Shown here in pieces: positions 9,532 through 17,708 of a stretch of 64,000 bases of DNA. Both the position numbers and the translations under genes were made by a program. Source of the stretch: Solibacillus daqui (lineage in GTDB: Bacteria; Bacillota; Bacilli; Bacillales_A; Planococcaceae); contig NZ_CP114887.1 of assembly GCF_028747805.1 (NCBI RefSeq), forward strand, positions 985,501 to 1,049,500, given 5' to 3'. Within the stretch, counting starts at the first letter, position 1; the number at the start of each line of letters is the position of its first letter. The notes below the pieces were generated by a model, which was given only the letters and a program-made list of their open reading frames with translations, was not told the origin of the DNA and searched no databases.

Positions 9532-10158
9532 GTGGCAAAAAAAACAAAAGAACAACTAGAGCTCCAAATGGAAAAAACAGAGATGGAGATGGAAGAACAA
9601 TCTCCTGGTTTTTTCAAAAAGTTTTTTTATTTATTTTTAATTCCACTTATGTTCATCATTGCGCTTTGTTTAATTTTAGCAACAGTAACAGAGTATAACG
9701 TATTTAAAATGGCGGATGATGCAATTGAAAAAATTCCATTCATCGGCTCAAGTGATGATGGGAAAACAGTTGTTGAAAATAGCTCATTAAACGAACAAAA
9801 AGTAGTAGAGTTACAAGCTGAAATTCAAGAAAAAGAATTGCAAATTACAGAACTTCAATCACAAATTGATTCTTCAGCAACAGAAAAGGAAGAGTTATTA
9901 GCTGAACAAGAACGATTGAAGTTTGAAATCGAAAAATTAAAACGTAATCAAGAAGAATCACAGAAAGAATTTAATGAAATTTTAACTACATTTGAAAAAA
10001 TGTCTGCGAAAACAGCTGCACCAATATTAGTGCAAATGAGCGATACCGAAAGCTTAAGAATTCTGTCGAATATGAAGCCAGATACACTTTCAGCAATCTT
10101 TACAAAGATGTCTCCAGAAGATGCAGCTCGTTATACAGAGCTTCTATCTCAAGAATAG
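9532..10158 (+). CDS. ylxF: MotE/YlxF-like membrane coiled-coil protein with MgtE-N-type C-terminus
   Basis: 208 residues from GTG 9532, preceded by AGGTGA at 9522-9527; an upstream in-frame TTG at 9499 lies inside fliJ and has no ribosome-binding site. One N-terminal membrane helix spans about residues 31-52 (LFLIPLMFIIALCLILATVT). It is followed by a long coiled coil (about 80-140) and a C-terminal domain (APILVQMSDTESLRILSNMKPDTLSAIFTKMSPEDAARYTELL) like the intracellular MgtE N domain and MotE chaperones. It sits between fliJ and fliK exactly as ylxF does in B. subtilis. A role as stator/periplasmic chaperone is inference. Confidence 0.85.
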   Translation: MAKKTKEQLELQMEKTEMEMEEQSPGFFKKFFYLFLIPLMFIIALCLILATVTEYNVFKMADDAIEKIPFIGSSDDGKTVVENSSLNEQKVVELQAEIQEKELQITELQSQIDSSATEKEELLAEQERLKFEIEKLKRNQEESQKEFNEILTTFEKMSAKTAAPILVQMSDTESLRILSNMKPDTLSAIFTKMSPEDAARYTELLSQE

Positions 10159-10183
10159 TCAAACTTGAAAGGAGGTGGAAAGA

Positions 10184-11440
10184 ATGAATATCGCAATGTT
10201 ACAAGCAATGTCTGCAAATAAAGTCCAGCAACCTACACAAAAAAATGCCGTTGAAAAAAGTGCAACAGACTCTAATACGTTTGGTAGTGTCTTTAAATCG
10301 ATGATGTCAACAAATAATTCAACTGAAACATCTTCTACTACATCTACGGAGTCATTAAATAATGTTGAAGAAATTGCTACAACTTTAGCAACTGACTCCT
10401 TAGAAGATTTATTAGCACAGTTAGGAATTGAAATGGACGAGGCTGGATTATTCGTATTTGTGGGTGAAGATCAAATGCCTGTTGCCATGGATGTAATGCT
10501 CTCGTTAGAAAACTTAACAGAAATTTTAGGGATAACACAAGAGCAATTAACCGAAATTATCCAGCAGCTAGTAGGACAAGATACACAGCTTGAACTTACA
10601 GATGTATGGTCAATTATTGAGCAAGCACCAGCAATTTTAAGTGAAATTATGGCAGCATTACAAGGCACACAACAATCAAATATCTCGACAAATGAGATGG
10701 AGAAAGTTGTTCAATTTTTAAAGCTAGCGGAATTAGTCGGTGCAAAAGTTGATACGGTATACCAGCAAGAAGTACAGCTTTCAAGCTTAAAAGATGCTTT
10801 ACTTGCATTAGCAAATCAAGCGCAGCAATCAGTACAGGCACAACAAACACCTAAAACAACATTTGAACAAGTGGTTCAGCAAGTAACGCAACAACAATCA
10901 GCTCAGACAACGCAACAAACATCTGTAAAAACTGAAACAGAACAACCGACAGTAGGCTTGCAGCAGCAAGTAACGCAAACAAAAACGGTAACAATTACAT
11001 TACCAGCCGAAAAGCCAGCACAATCGGAAGCACTTGTTAAAGAAATTCAAAACTTAATTAACCGTAGTCAAGTTTCTGGGCAACAAGGAAATATGAAATT
11101 ATTCCTGAAATTATTCCCGGAAAATCTAGGGCAAATTCGTATTGAATTAGTACAAAAAGATGGCGTATTAACGGCTCGTCTATTAGCAACAACTTCATTA
11201 GGTAAAGAGTTACTAGAAAATAATATTAACCAACTAAAAGCAGGATTTGTTTCACAAAACATTCAAATGGATCGTATCGATATTGCGCAATCTTTACAAG
11301 ATGCTGACCGCAATACACGTGATCAAAGTTTCTTTAATAACTTCTTCGGTCGTCAAAAAGAAGAAGATAAAGGGCAAGACAACGATAGTGAAGAAGATAC
11401 AATTTCCTTTAAAGATTTATTAAGTGAGGAGGTAGAGTAG
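10184..11440 (+). CDS. fliK: FliK, hook-length control protein
   Basis: 418 residues from ATG 10184, which is seven to eight bases after a strong AAAGGAGGTGG; the GTG inside that box is not a likely start. The N-terminal two thirds are low complexity, first S/T rich and then very Q/T rich (about residues 210-270), as expected of a flexible molecular ruler. The C-terminal Flg_hook domain is clear: MKLFLKLFPENLGQIRIELVQKDGVLTARLLA followed by LKAGFVSQNIQMDRIDI. FliK measures the hook and flips FlhB substrate specificity. flgD starts at the next base. Confidence 0.93.
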   Translation: MNIAMLQAMSANKVQQPTQKNAVEKSATDSNTFGSVFKSMMSTNNSTETSSTTSTESLNNVEEIATTLATDSLEDLLAQLGIEMDEAGLFVFVGEDQMPVAMDVMLSLENLTEILGITQEQLTEIIQQLVGQDTQLELTDVWSIIEQAPAILSEIMAALQGTQQSNISTNEMEKVVQFLKLAELVGAKVDTVYQQEVQLSSLKDALLALANQAQQSVQAQQTPKTTFEQVVQQVTQQQSAQTTQQTSVKTETEQPTVGLQQQVTQTKTVTITLPAEKPAQSEALVKEIQNLINRSQVSGQQGNMKLFLKLFPENLGQIRIELVQKDGVLTARLLATTSLGKELLENNINQLKAGFVSQNIQMDRIDIAQSLQDADRNTRDQSFFNNFFGRQKEEDKGQDNDSEEDTISFKDLLSEEVE

Positions 11441-12172
11441 ATGGCAGGCATTACAAATGATTATTATATACCAACAAATGATCCCAACTTCAAAATAACA
11501 GACAAACAAGATAACGGTGCTCTTGGTAAAGATGCGTTTTTAAAAATTTTAATTACTCAACTTCAAAATCAAGATCCAACAAGTCCGATGGATGATAAAG
11601 AATTTATCGCACAAATGGCGCAGTTCTCATCTTTAGAGCAGATGCAAAATATGACAAAAGCGATGGAAGATTTATTAATGTCACAACAACAATCACAAAT
11701 GATGAGTTATTCAACATTTATTGGGAAAGAAGTAAAGTGGCATGAAATAACGGAAGAATTGGATAGTGAAGGCAAACCAGTTATAAACGAAGGAACAGGT
11801 GTCATTAAGGAATTAAAATTTGTTGATGGCGGTGTCGTGTTTGTATTAGCTGACGGCAAAGAAATTTCACCTGGTAATATTTCATCCATTTTAAGTGGGG
11901 GAACAACAGAAACAGCACCACCTACTCCAGCGAACCCAATCGTGAAAGCAAGTGAATTATTAGGGAAAACCGTACAATACAAGTCTCCAACGACTGATGA
12001 ACTAATTAATGCGGTTATTGAATCCATAGTTCATAAAAAGAATGGAGACATCGAATATATTTTAAATGATGGGTCTCGTCTAACAAAAGATCAATTTACA
12101 GTAATTGAAGATTCGAAGGAAGAAACAGACGAGGATAAAAATTCTTCTGAATCGGAATCTGTAACTGAATAA
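11441..12172 (+). CDS. flgD: FlgD, hook-cap protein, extended form with a repeated C-terminal module
   Basis: 243 residues, about 100 more than B. subtilis FlgD (140). The N-terminal scaffold signature LGKDAFLKILITQLQNQDPTSPMDDKEFIAQMAQFSSLEQM is intact. One module follows at about residues 89-150 (FIGKEVKWHEI ... VVFVLADGKEISPGNISSIL). After an A/P/T linker, a second, similar module occupies about residues 168-228 (LLGKTVQYKSP ... DIEYILNDGSRLTKDQFTVI). The tail is strongly acidic (DSKEETDEDKNSSESESVTE). FlgD caps the growing hook. Start ATG has AGGAGG at 11426-11431. Confidence 0.93.
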   Translation: MAGITNDYYIPTNDPNFKITDKQDNGALGKDAFLKILITQLQNQDPTSPMDDKEFIAQMAQFSSLEQMQNMTKAMEDLLMSQQQSQMMSYSTFIGKEVKWHEITEELDSEGKPVINEGTGVIKELKFVDGGVVFVLADGKEISPGNISSILSGGTTETAPPTPANPIVKASELLGKTVQYKSPTTDELINAVIESIVHKKNGDIEYILNDGSRLTKDQFTVIEDSKEETDEDKNSSESESVTE

Positions 12173-12184
12173 GAGGTGATAGAG

Positions 12185-12559
12185 ATGAATCGCGTTCGTA
12201 TTCAACATATTCCGTATCATCCTCCTATACAACCGACTGTAAAACAACAGGTTAATGCAACGACTAAGCAATCGTTTATTGATCATCTAAAGCAAGCAGC
12301 GGAGCAACAATTAAAAATTAGTAAGCATGCCACTGAACGTCTGAATGAACGAAATATTGCAATTTCAGAAGGAGAATGGCAGCAAATTACTGAAAAAGTA
12401 TTTGAAGCGAAAGATAAAGGCGTTAATCAACCGTTAGTGTTATTAGACCAAGCCGCATTAGTCGTGAGCGCGAAAAATGCGACTGTGATTACGGTGTTAG
12501 ATCGAAATGAAGCAAGAGAGCAACTATTCACAAATATTGACGGTACGATTGTTTTATAG
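12185..12559 (+). CDS. TIGR02530-type flagellar operon protein
   Basis: 124 residues from ATG 12185, with AGAGGTGAT at 12172-12180 (an in-frame GTG inside that box is unlikely). The recognisable core is the short domain FIDHLKQAAEQQLKISKHATERLNERNIAISEGEWQQI followed by DKGVNQPLVLLDQAALVVSAKNATVITVLDR. This is the pattern of the conserved flagellar-operon family found between flgD and flgE in many Bacillales and Clostridia. No biochemical function is established that I can name. Position between hook cap and hook protein suggests a role in hook assembly. Confidence 0.8.
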   Translation: MNRVRIQHIPYHPPIQPTVKQQVNATTKQSFIDHLKQAAEQQLKISKHATERLNERNIAISEGEWQQITEKVFEAKDKGVNQPLVLLDQAALVVSAKNATVITVLDRNEAREQLFTNIDGTIVL

Positions 12560-12570
12560 GCCGGACCTTC
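12559..12570. repeat. 12-bp inverted match, left partner (GGCCGGACCTTC)
   Basis: This GC-rich 12-mer starts on the last base of the preceding stop codon and is the exact reverse complement of 13711-13722, on the other side of flgE. The 109-base spacer it opens (12560-12668) also has a 7-bp stem TTGCTGT/ACAGCAA (12588-12594 with 12607-12613). There is no U-tract, so it is not a terminator. Confidence 0.7.
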
Positions 12571-12668
12571 AGAAGTAAGGATGCCTATTGCTGTGGACTG
12601 ATTGAAACAGCAACGAGAAAAGATAAGATCCAATGTAAAATTGAAGATTGAAGGGAGAACGACATTTT

Positions 12669-13655
12669 ATGTTACGTTCAATGTATTCAGGTATATCAGG
12701 ATTAAAAAACTTCCAAACCAAACTAGATGTTATTGGTAACAATATTGCCAACGTTAATACGTACGGTTTCAAGAAAGAGCGTACAATTTTTAAAGATTTA
12801 ATTTCACAAACACAATCAGGTGCTTCAGGTCCATCTGCTTCGCGTGGTGGTGTCAATGCCATTCAAGTTGGTTTAGGTTCACAATTAGCTGCAATTGATA
12901 CGATTCATAGTCCAGGTTCAATGCAATCTACTGGTCGTACATTAGACGTAGCTATTTCGGGTGATGGATTCTTCATGGTAGCGGATTCTGCTGCAGAAGA
13001 AATGCCAGATGTTGAGGATATGGCTTCTTTAACAGAAAACGCACTTTACGGTGAAGGTTTTACAAATACACAATATACACGTGCAGGAAACTTCTATATG
13101 GATCGTAATGGATTCTTAGTTAATGGCGATGGTAAATATTTAGTTGGCTATGCTAACGAAACATTATACGGTGAAGTAGATGAGGATGCTACAAGTGAAT
13201 CGGATAACGATAAAGCTACTGCGGCAGGGGAAATTGGCGTAGATAATTTATATGAAGATGGCGCTATTTCGATTGAAACAAATGCAATCAAAATCCCTAC
13301 AAATGCTCAATCAATGTCAATTGGACAAGATGGTTCTGTACACTATGTTGATGTGAACGGGAAGTTACAATTCGCTGGTCAATTAATACTTGCTAAATTC
13401 CCGAATGCATCAGGTCTTGAAAAAACAGGCTCTAACTATTTCCAAGTGACAGCAAACTCGGGAGATCCATTAGTTCAAGTAGGTACACAGGCAGGTATTG
13501 GCTCTGTGCAATCGAACTTCCTAGAAATGTCTAACGTTGACTTATCTGAAGAGTTCACAGAGATGATCGTTGCACAACGTGGTTTCCAAGCAAACTCTCG
13601 TATTATCACAACATCTGACGAGATTTTACAAGAGCTTGTAAACTTAAAACGATAA
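12669..13655 (+). CDS. flgE: FlgE, flagellar hook protein
   Basis: 328 residues from ATG 12669 (MLRSMYSGISGLKNFQTKLDV, the family start); AGGGAG lies 11 bases upstream. An in-frame TTG at 12648 is rejected because it would put the SD inside the gene. The N-terminal rod/hook signature NNIANVNTYGFKK is at about residues 26-38. The middle domain is acidic and variable (EVDEDATSESDNDKATAAGE). The C-terminus has VDLSEEFTEMIVAQRGFQANSRIITTSDEILQELVNLKR, the D0 zipper. It polymerises under FlgD and FliK control into the universal joint. Confidence 0.96.
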   Translation: MLRSMYSGISGLKNFQTKLDVIGNNIANVNTYGFKKERTIFKDLISQTQSGASGPSASRGGVNAIQVGLGSQLAAIDTIHSPGSMQSTGRTLDVAISGDGFFMVADSAAEEMPDVEDMASLTENALYGEGFTNTQYTRAGNFYMDRNGFLVNGDGKYLVGYANETLYGEVDEDATSESDNDKATAAGEIGVDNLYEDGAISIETNAIKIPTNAQSMSIGQDGSVHYVDVNGKLQFAGQLILAKFPNASGLEKTGSNYFQVTANSGDPLVQVGTQAGIGSVQSNFLEMSNVDLSEEFTEMIVAQRGFQANSRIITTSDEILQELVNLKR

Positions 13656-13684
13656 TTACCTAATTTAACATAAAAACTCATTGT

Positions 13685-13730
13685 AAAGGGGGGTCGGGCC
13701 GGCTCTCATAGAAGGTCCGGCCCTATTTCA
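13685..13730 (+). promoter_or_regulatory. Shine-Dalgarno separated from the swrD start by a GC-rich hairpin
   Basis: AAAGGGGGG at 13685-13693 is the only ribosome-binding-like sequence, yet the ATG is at 13731. Between them is a 7-bp stem GGGCCGG (13696-13702) / CCGGCCC (13717-13723) with a 14-base loop. If the stem forms, the remaining unpaired distance from SD to ATG is about nine bases, a normal spacing. No U-tract follows, so it is not a terminator. Confidence 0.65.
13711..13722. repeat. 12-bp inverted match, right partner (GAAGGTCCGGCC)
   Basis: Exact reverse complement of 12559-12570, about 1.15 kb upstream. It overlaps the 3' arm of the hairpin in front of swrD, so long-range pairing in the mRNA would compete with that hairpin. 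Confidence 0.7.
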
Positions 13731-13952
13731 ATGATAGAAATAACAAAGCTAAATGGTAAAACATTTACTTTAAACGCTCTATACATAGAAACAGTCGAAG
13801 CATTTCCTGATACTACTATTACGCTGACGACTGGGCGTAAATTCATTGTTTTAGAATCTGAAGAACAGGTGCGACAAAAGGTGAAAACCTTTTATCAACA
13901 TATACAAGTTTTATCAAACCCGCATCTAAGAGGTGAAGAAAATGAAGAATAA
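13731..13952 (+). CDS. swrD: SwrD / FlbD-family flagellar protein
   Basis: 73 residues (B. subtilis SwrD/YlzI 71), beginning MIEITKLNGKTFTLNALYIETVEAFPDTTITLTTGRKF, the FlbD family pattern. In B. subtilis SwrD increases flagellar torque for swarming; that role is transferred by homology. It has no SD at normal linear distance; see the hairpin feature at 13685-13730. It lies between flgE and fliL, its standard place, and its end overlaps the fliL start by 11 bases. Confidence 0.9.
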   Translation: MIEITKLNGKTFTLNALYIETVEAFPDTTITLTTGRKFIVLESEEQVRQKVKTFYQHIQVLSNPHLRGEENEE

Positions 13953-14367
13953 TAAATTATTAACGATTATGCTCATTATCTTAGTGACGATTACGTTAAT
14001 CGGTGTTATCGTGGTAGTGTTATTAACACAACTCGACAAAGGAGAACCAAAAGGTCCAACAATCGATGAAATTGTTGAATCTGCGGTAGATATTCCAGAA
14101 ATTACGACAAATTTAGCAGATGGAAGCTTTGTTCGAATTTCATTAAAAATCCTAGCATCAGATAAAGATGCTGGTGATGAGTTATTGAAACGTGATTTCC
14201 AAGTGAAAAATATTGTCATTCAAGAACTTTCTGAAATGGAAGAAGAAGCTTTAAAGGGAAAACAAGGTAAAGTTACATTCCAAAATGCCATTAAATCGCA
14301 AGTAAATGAGTTAATGCAAAATGGTGAAGTAACACAAGTGTACATTACTTCTTATGTACTTCAATAA
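13942..14367 (+). CDS. fliL: FliL, basal-body-associated stator-supporting protein
   Basis: 141 residues from ATG 13942 with GAGGTGAAG at 13930-13938; the GTG inside that box is not the start. One N-terminal membrane anchor covers about residues 5-27 (LLTIMLIILVTITLIGVIVV). The outer domain has the FliL pattern of a hydrophobic-strand/helix fold (DGSFVRISLKILASDKDAGDELLKRDFQVKNIVIQELS) and ends with GEVTQVYITSYVLQ. FliL rings surround MotA/MotB stators. It overlaps swrD and is 45 bases before fliM. Confidence 0.94.
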   Translation: MKNNKLLTIMLIILVTITLIGVIVVVLLTQLDKGEPKGPTIDEIVESAVDIPEITTNLADGSFVRISLKILASDKDAGDELLKRDFQVKNIVIQELSEMEEEALKGKQGKVTFQNAIKSQVNELMQNGEVTQVYITSYVLQ

Positions 14368-14412
14368 CCGATTCAATTACAACTTGAATCATCATGAAAT
14401 GGAGGTGGGCAA

Positions 14413-15408
14413 ATGGCGGGAGATATAATGTCACAGTCTGAGATTGATGCGCTTTTATCGGCCATCTCAACTGGCGAAATGTCAGCAGCAGACATGAAAA
14501 AAGACGAAGAAACACGCAAAGTAAAAGTATATGACTTTAAACGTGCACTTCGTTTCTCAAAAGACCAAATCCGAAGTTTGACCCGAATACACGAAAACTT
14601 TGCTCGCCTGTTAACAACATTCTTTTCAGCACAGCTAAGAAGCTATGTTCAAATAACAGTAGCATCGGTTGACCAAATTCCTTTTGAAGAATTTGTTCGT
14701 TCCATTCCGAATATGACCTTAATAAACGTATTCGAAGTACCACCACTAGATGGTAATATTTTGATGGAAATCAATCCGAATATCGCCTATTCTATGTTAG
14801 ATCGAATAATGGGTGGTACTGGTACGAGTCATAGCAACGTGGATAATTTAACTGAAATTGAAACTAAAATAATGACGAATCTATTCGAGCGTTCTTTCGA
14901 CAATTTACGTGAGGCTTGGGAAAATATCGCTGAAATTGACCCGATGCTTGTAGAATTAGAAGTGAATCCTCAATTCTTACAAATGATATCGCCGAATGAA
15001 ACGGTTGTCGTTATTTCGTTAAATACGATTATTGGTGAAACAACAGGGATGATTAATATTTGTATTCCTCACGTTGTACTTGAGCCAATCGTGCCAAACT
15101 TATCAGTTCGTTATTGGATGCAAACTAATACAAAAGAAATGTCTCCAGAGCAAACTAAAATGCTTGAAACACGCGTGAAACAAGCAAATTTACCAGTCAT
15201 TGCTGAATTAGGAACAACGGATATTACGATTGAAGATTTCTTAATGATGGCAATGGGAGATGTCATTCAATTAGATCAAAAAATTGAAAACCCATTAACA
15301 TTAAAAGTCGGGAACTTACCGAAGTTCACCGTACAGCCAGGTAAATTAAATAAAAAAATGGCTGTTCAAATTATCGACCCTTTGAAAGGAGGAGACGAAG
15401 ATGAGTGA
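14413..15408 (+). CDS. fliM: FliM, flagellar switch protein
   Basis: 331 residues. The N-terminal CheY-P binding peptide MSQSEIDALLSAI is at residues 6-18. The middle CheC-like domain lacks phosphatase motifs and binds FliG (GGTGTSHSN loop around residues 135-143). The C-terminal SpoA/FliN-like domain ends in VGNLPKFTVQPGKLNKKMAVQIID. SD GGAGGTGGG lies at 14401-14409. It overlaps fliY by eight bases; together with FliG and FliY it forms the C-ring that switches rotation when CheY-P binds. Confidence 0.97.
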   Translation: MAGDIMSQSEIDALLSAISTGEMSAADMKKDEETRKVKVYDFKRALRFSKDQIRSLTRIHENFARLLTTFFSAQLRSYVQITVASVDQIPFEEFVRSIPNMTLINVFEVPPLDGNILMEINPNIAYSMLDRIMGGTGTSHSNVDNLTEIETKIMTNLFERSFDNLREAWENIAEIDPMLVELEVNPQFLQMISPNETVVVISLNTIIGETTGMINICIPHVVLEPIVPNLSVRYWMQTNTKEMSPEQTKMLETRVKQANLPVIAELGTTDITIEDFLMMAMGDVIQLDQKIENPLTLKVGNLPKFTVQPGKLNKKMAVQIIDPLKGGDEDE

Positions 15409-16633
15409 TGAAATGCTCTCCCAAGAAGAAATTGAGGCTCTATTAAGGGGCGAGACACTAGAGGATGTTCCTGCAACTAACCAAAGTGTAGAAACAGAAG
15501 AAATTAAAGTTGAAGATCATTTAAGTCCAATAGAAATTGATGCATTAGGTGAGGTTGGAAATATATCTTTCGGTAGTTCGGCTACCGCACTTTCGTCTTT
15601 ACTAGGACAAAAAGTTGATATTACTACACCTAGTATTGCAATGATTAATCGAAATCGTCTGGAACATGAATTCCCACATCCGTATGTTGCCATTCAAGTG
15701 GAATACACAATTGGATTATCAGGTATGAACTTATTGGTAATCAAACAATCGGATGCAGCAATTATTGCAGACTTAATGCTAGGTGGAGATGGGTTAAATC
15801 CTAAACCAGAATTAAGTGAAATTCAATTAAGTGCTGTTCAAGAAGCAATGAATCAAATGATGGGTTCTGCTGCAACATCTATGTCTACTATGTTTAACCA
15901 AAAGGTAGATATTTCGCCACCTTCAATCGATTTAATGAATATTTCGAAAAATGAAGGTGCTGATAATATCCCACCAGATGATTTATTGGTGAAAATTTCA
16001 TTCCGATTACGAATTGGTGAGTTAATCGATTCAAATTTAATGCAACTATTACCTTTAAAATTTAGTAAAAAAGTAGTAAAGTCATTAATGGGAGAGACTG
16101 ATGAACCAGTAGCTACTATAGCGCCAGCACCACCGACACCAGCTATACAATCTGTACCTCAGTCAGAGCCAGTACAACAGCCTGTTCAGCAACCAATGCA
16201 ACAACCGGTTTACCAGCAACCAATGTATGAACAACCAATGCAACAACCGATGTATCAGCAACCAATGTATCAACAGCCAATGCAGCAGCAACCTGTGTAT
16301 CAAGCACCACCTGCCAATATTCAACAAGCTCAATTTGCAAGCTTCGATTCAGCGAATATTTCGCAAACTGAAGCACGCAATTTAAATATGTTACTAGATA
16401 TTCCATTACAAGTAACTGTAGAGCTGGGCCGTACAAAACGCTCAGTAAAAGAGATTTTAGAGCTATCTAGTGGTTCAATTATTGAGCTTGATAAACTTGC
16501 AGGTGAGCCTGTTGATATTTTAGTGAACAGTCGCTTAATTGCGAAAGGTGAAGTTGTAGTAATTGATGAGAACTTCGGCGTTCGAATCACAGATATTTTA
16601 AGTCAAGCAGATCGCTTGAACAATTTAAGATAG
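15401..16633 (+). CDS. fliY: FliY, switch protein and CheY-P phosphatase
   Basis: 410 residues. It begins with a CheY-binding peptide (MLSQEEIEALLRG). Both CheC-type active sites fit the pattern D/S-x3-E-x2-N-x22-P: D47/E51/N54 (DALGEVGN) and S144/E148/N151 (SAVQEAMN), so both should be catalytic. A low-complexity P/Q/M/Y linker of about 55 residues (about 245-305, built from QQPMYQQPM-like units) leads to a FliN-type SpoA domain (LNMLLDIPLQVTVELGRTKRSVKEILEL). FliY replaces separate FliN in Bacillales and dephosphorylates CheY-P at the motor. Confidence 0.96.
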   Translation: MSDEMLSQEEIEALLRGETLEDVPATNQSVETEEIKVEDHLSPIEIDALGEVGNISFGSSATALSSLLGQKVDITTPSIAMINRNRLEHEFPHPYVAIQVEYTIGLSGMNLLVIKQSDAAIIADLMLGGDGLNPKPELSEIQLSAVQEAMNQMMGSAATSMSTMFNQKVDISPPSIDLMNISKNEGADNIPPDDLLVKISFRLRIGELIDSNLMQLLPLKFSKKVVKSLMGETDEPVATIAPAPPTPAIQSVPQSEPVQQPVQQPMQQPVYQQPMYEQPMQQPMYQQPMYQQPMQQQPVYQAPPANIQQAQFASFDSANISQTEARNLNMLLDIPLQVTVELGRTKRSVKEILELSSGSIIELDKLAGEPVDILVNSRLIAKGEVVVIDENFGVRITDILSQADRLNNLR

Positions 16634-16657
16634 TTTTCTAATTGGAGGAATCAGAAT

Positions 16658-17020
16658 ATGTCTAAAAAGATTTTAATTGTTGACGATGCAGCTTTTATGC
16701 GCATGATGATTAAGGATATTTTAACGAAAAATGGTTTTGAAGTTGTAGGAGAAGCAGCAGACGGATTACAAGCTGTAGAAAAGTACAATGAATTACGTCC
16801 TGATTTAGTAACAATGGATATTACAATGCCTGAAATGGACGGTATTGCAGCATTAAAAGCGATTAAAGGTACAGACCCAGGTGCAGTAGTAATTATGTGT
16901 TCAGCAATGGGGCAACAAGCAATGGTTATCGATGCGATTCAAGCAGGCGCAAAAGACTTCATTGTAAAACCATTCCAAGCTGATCGTGTAATCGAAGCAA
17001 TTCAAAAAGCTTTAGGTTGA
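16658..17020 (+). CDS. cheY: CheY, chemotaxis response regulator
   Basis: 120 residues, a stand-alone receiver domain. Acidic pocket D9/D10 (IVDDAAFMR), phospho-acceptor D54 (VTMDITMPEMDG), S82 in IMCSAMG and the conserved K104 in FIVKPFQ are all present. CheA phosphorylates it; CheY-P binds FliM/FliY and in Bacillus promotes counter-clockwise (run) rotation. SD GGAGG at 16644-16648. Four bases separate it from fliO. Confidence 0.97.
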   Translation: MSKKILIVDDAAFMRMMIKDILTKNGFEVVGEAADGLQAVEKYNELRPDLVTMDITMPEMDGIAALKAIKGTDPGAVVIMCSAMGQQAMVIDAIQAGAKDFIVKPFQADRVIEAIQKALG

Positions 17021-17024
17021 TCAT

Positions 17025-17708
17025 ATGCAAGCAAAAAACTCATTTCGAATTTGGCTAGTTGTTGGAATAGTATGGTTAACTGTGCTGTTCTCACCAATTT
17101 CAAATGGCACTTTTGCGATGGTAAGTAACGTATACGACGACTGTAATGAAAACCCTGAATTATGTTCAGATGAAAACATTTCAAAAGACAACTCAACAGA
17201 TGCCGAAACAGAATCTACTGAGTCGGCATCTGTTAGTGTAGGGGTATGGGACTACATAAAAATCGTATTAGCCCTTGTATTTGTCATTGGGCTATTATTA
17301 GTAATTATTAAATTTTTAAATAAGCGTAACTTAGCGTATCAACAAAATACCATAATCAAAAACATTGGTGGTTTGTCTGTAGGACAGCAAAAATCCATAC
17401 AATTATTACATATCGGTAAACGAATTTATGTAGTCGGTGTAGGGGAAGATATCCAATTGATTAAAGAAATTGAATCTGCTGAAGAAGTTGAACAATTACT
17501 GAACCAAATTGAGCAAAGTCAAAAAATGGTGATAACACAACCATATATTACGGAATTATTTAAGAAATTCTCAAAAAAAGATCAGCCAAAAGATATTTCG
17601 AATAGTCCAAAATTTAATGACATGTTTAGTGAAAAATTAGATGAACTCAAGCAACAACGAAGTGATGAATTAGAGCGTTGGAAAGAACAGGAGCGTGATA
17701 AACGATGA
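17025..17708 (+). CDS. fliO: FliO/FliZ, export-apparatus assembly protein
   Basis: 227 residues. A signal-peptide-like N-terminus (residues 7-28) is followed by a short acidic, Cys-containing periplasm-side stretch (DDCNENPELCSDENISK), a membrane helix near residues 77-98 (IKIVLALVFVIGLLLVIIKF) and the conserved cytoplasmic FliO core (IKNIGGLSVGQQKSIQLLHIGKRIYVVGVGEDIQLIKEIES). The K/E/Q-rich tail is variable. FliO helps assemble FliP rings. The SD is weak (AGGTTGA). It overlaps fliP by four bases (ATGA). Called FliZ in B. subtilis. Confidence 0.92.
   Translation: MQAKNSFRIWLVVGIVWLTVLFSPISNGTFAMVSNVYDDCNENPELCSDENISKDNSTDAETESTESASVSVGVWDYIKIVLALVFVIGLLLVIIKFLNKRNLAYQQNTIIKNIGGLSVGQQKSIQLLHIGKRIYVVGVGEDIQLIKEIESAEEVEQLLNQIEQSQKMVITQPYITELFKKFSKKDQPKDISNSPKFNDMFSEKLDELKQQRSDELERWKEQERDKR

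Noticed and set aside
16159..16310. Tandem CAACCAATG-type repeats as a CRISPR or minisatellite
   Set aside because: They are in frame within fliY and code for its P/Q linker; there are no spacers.
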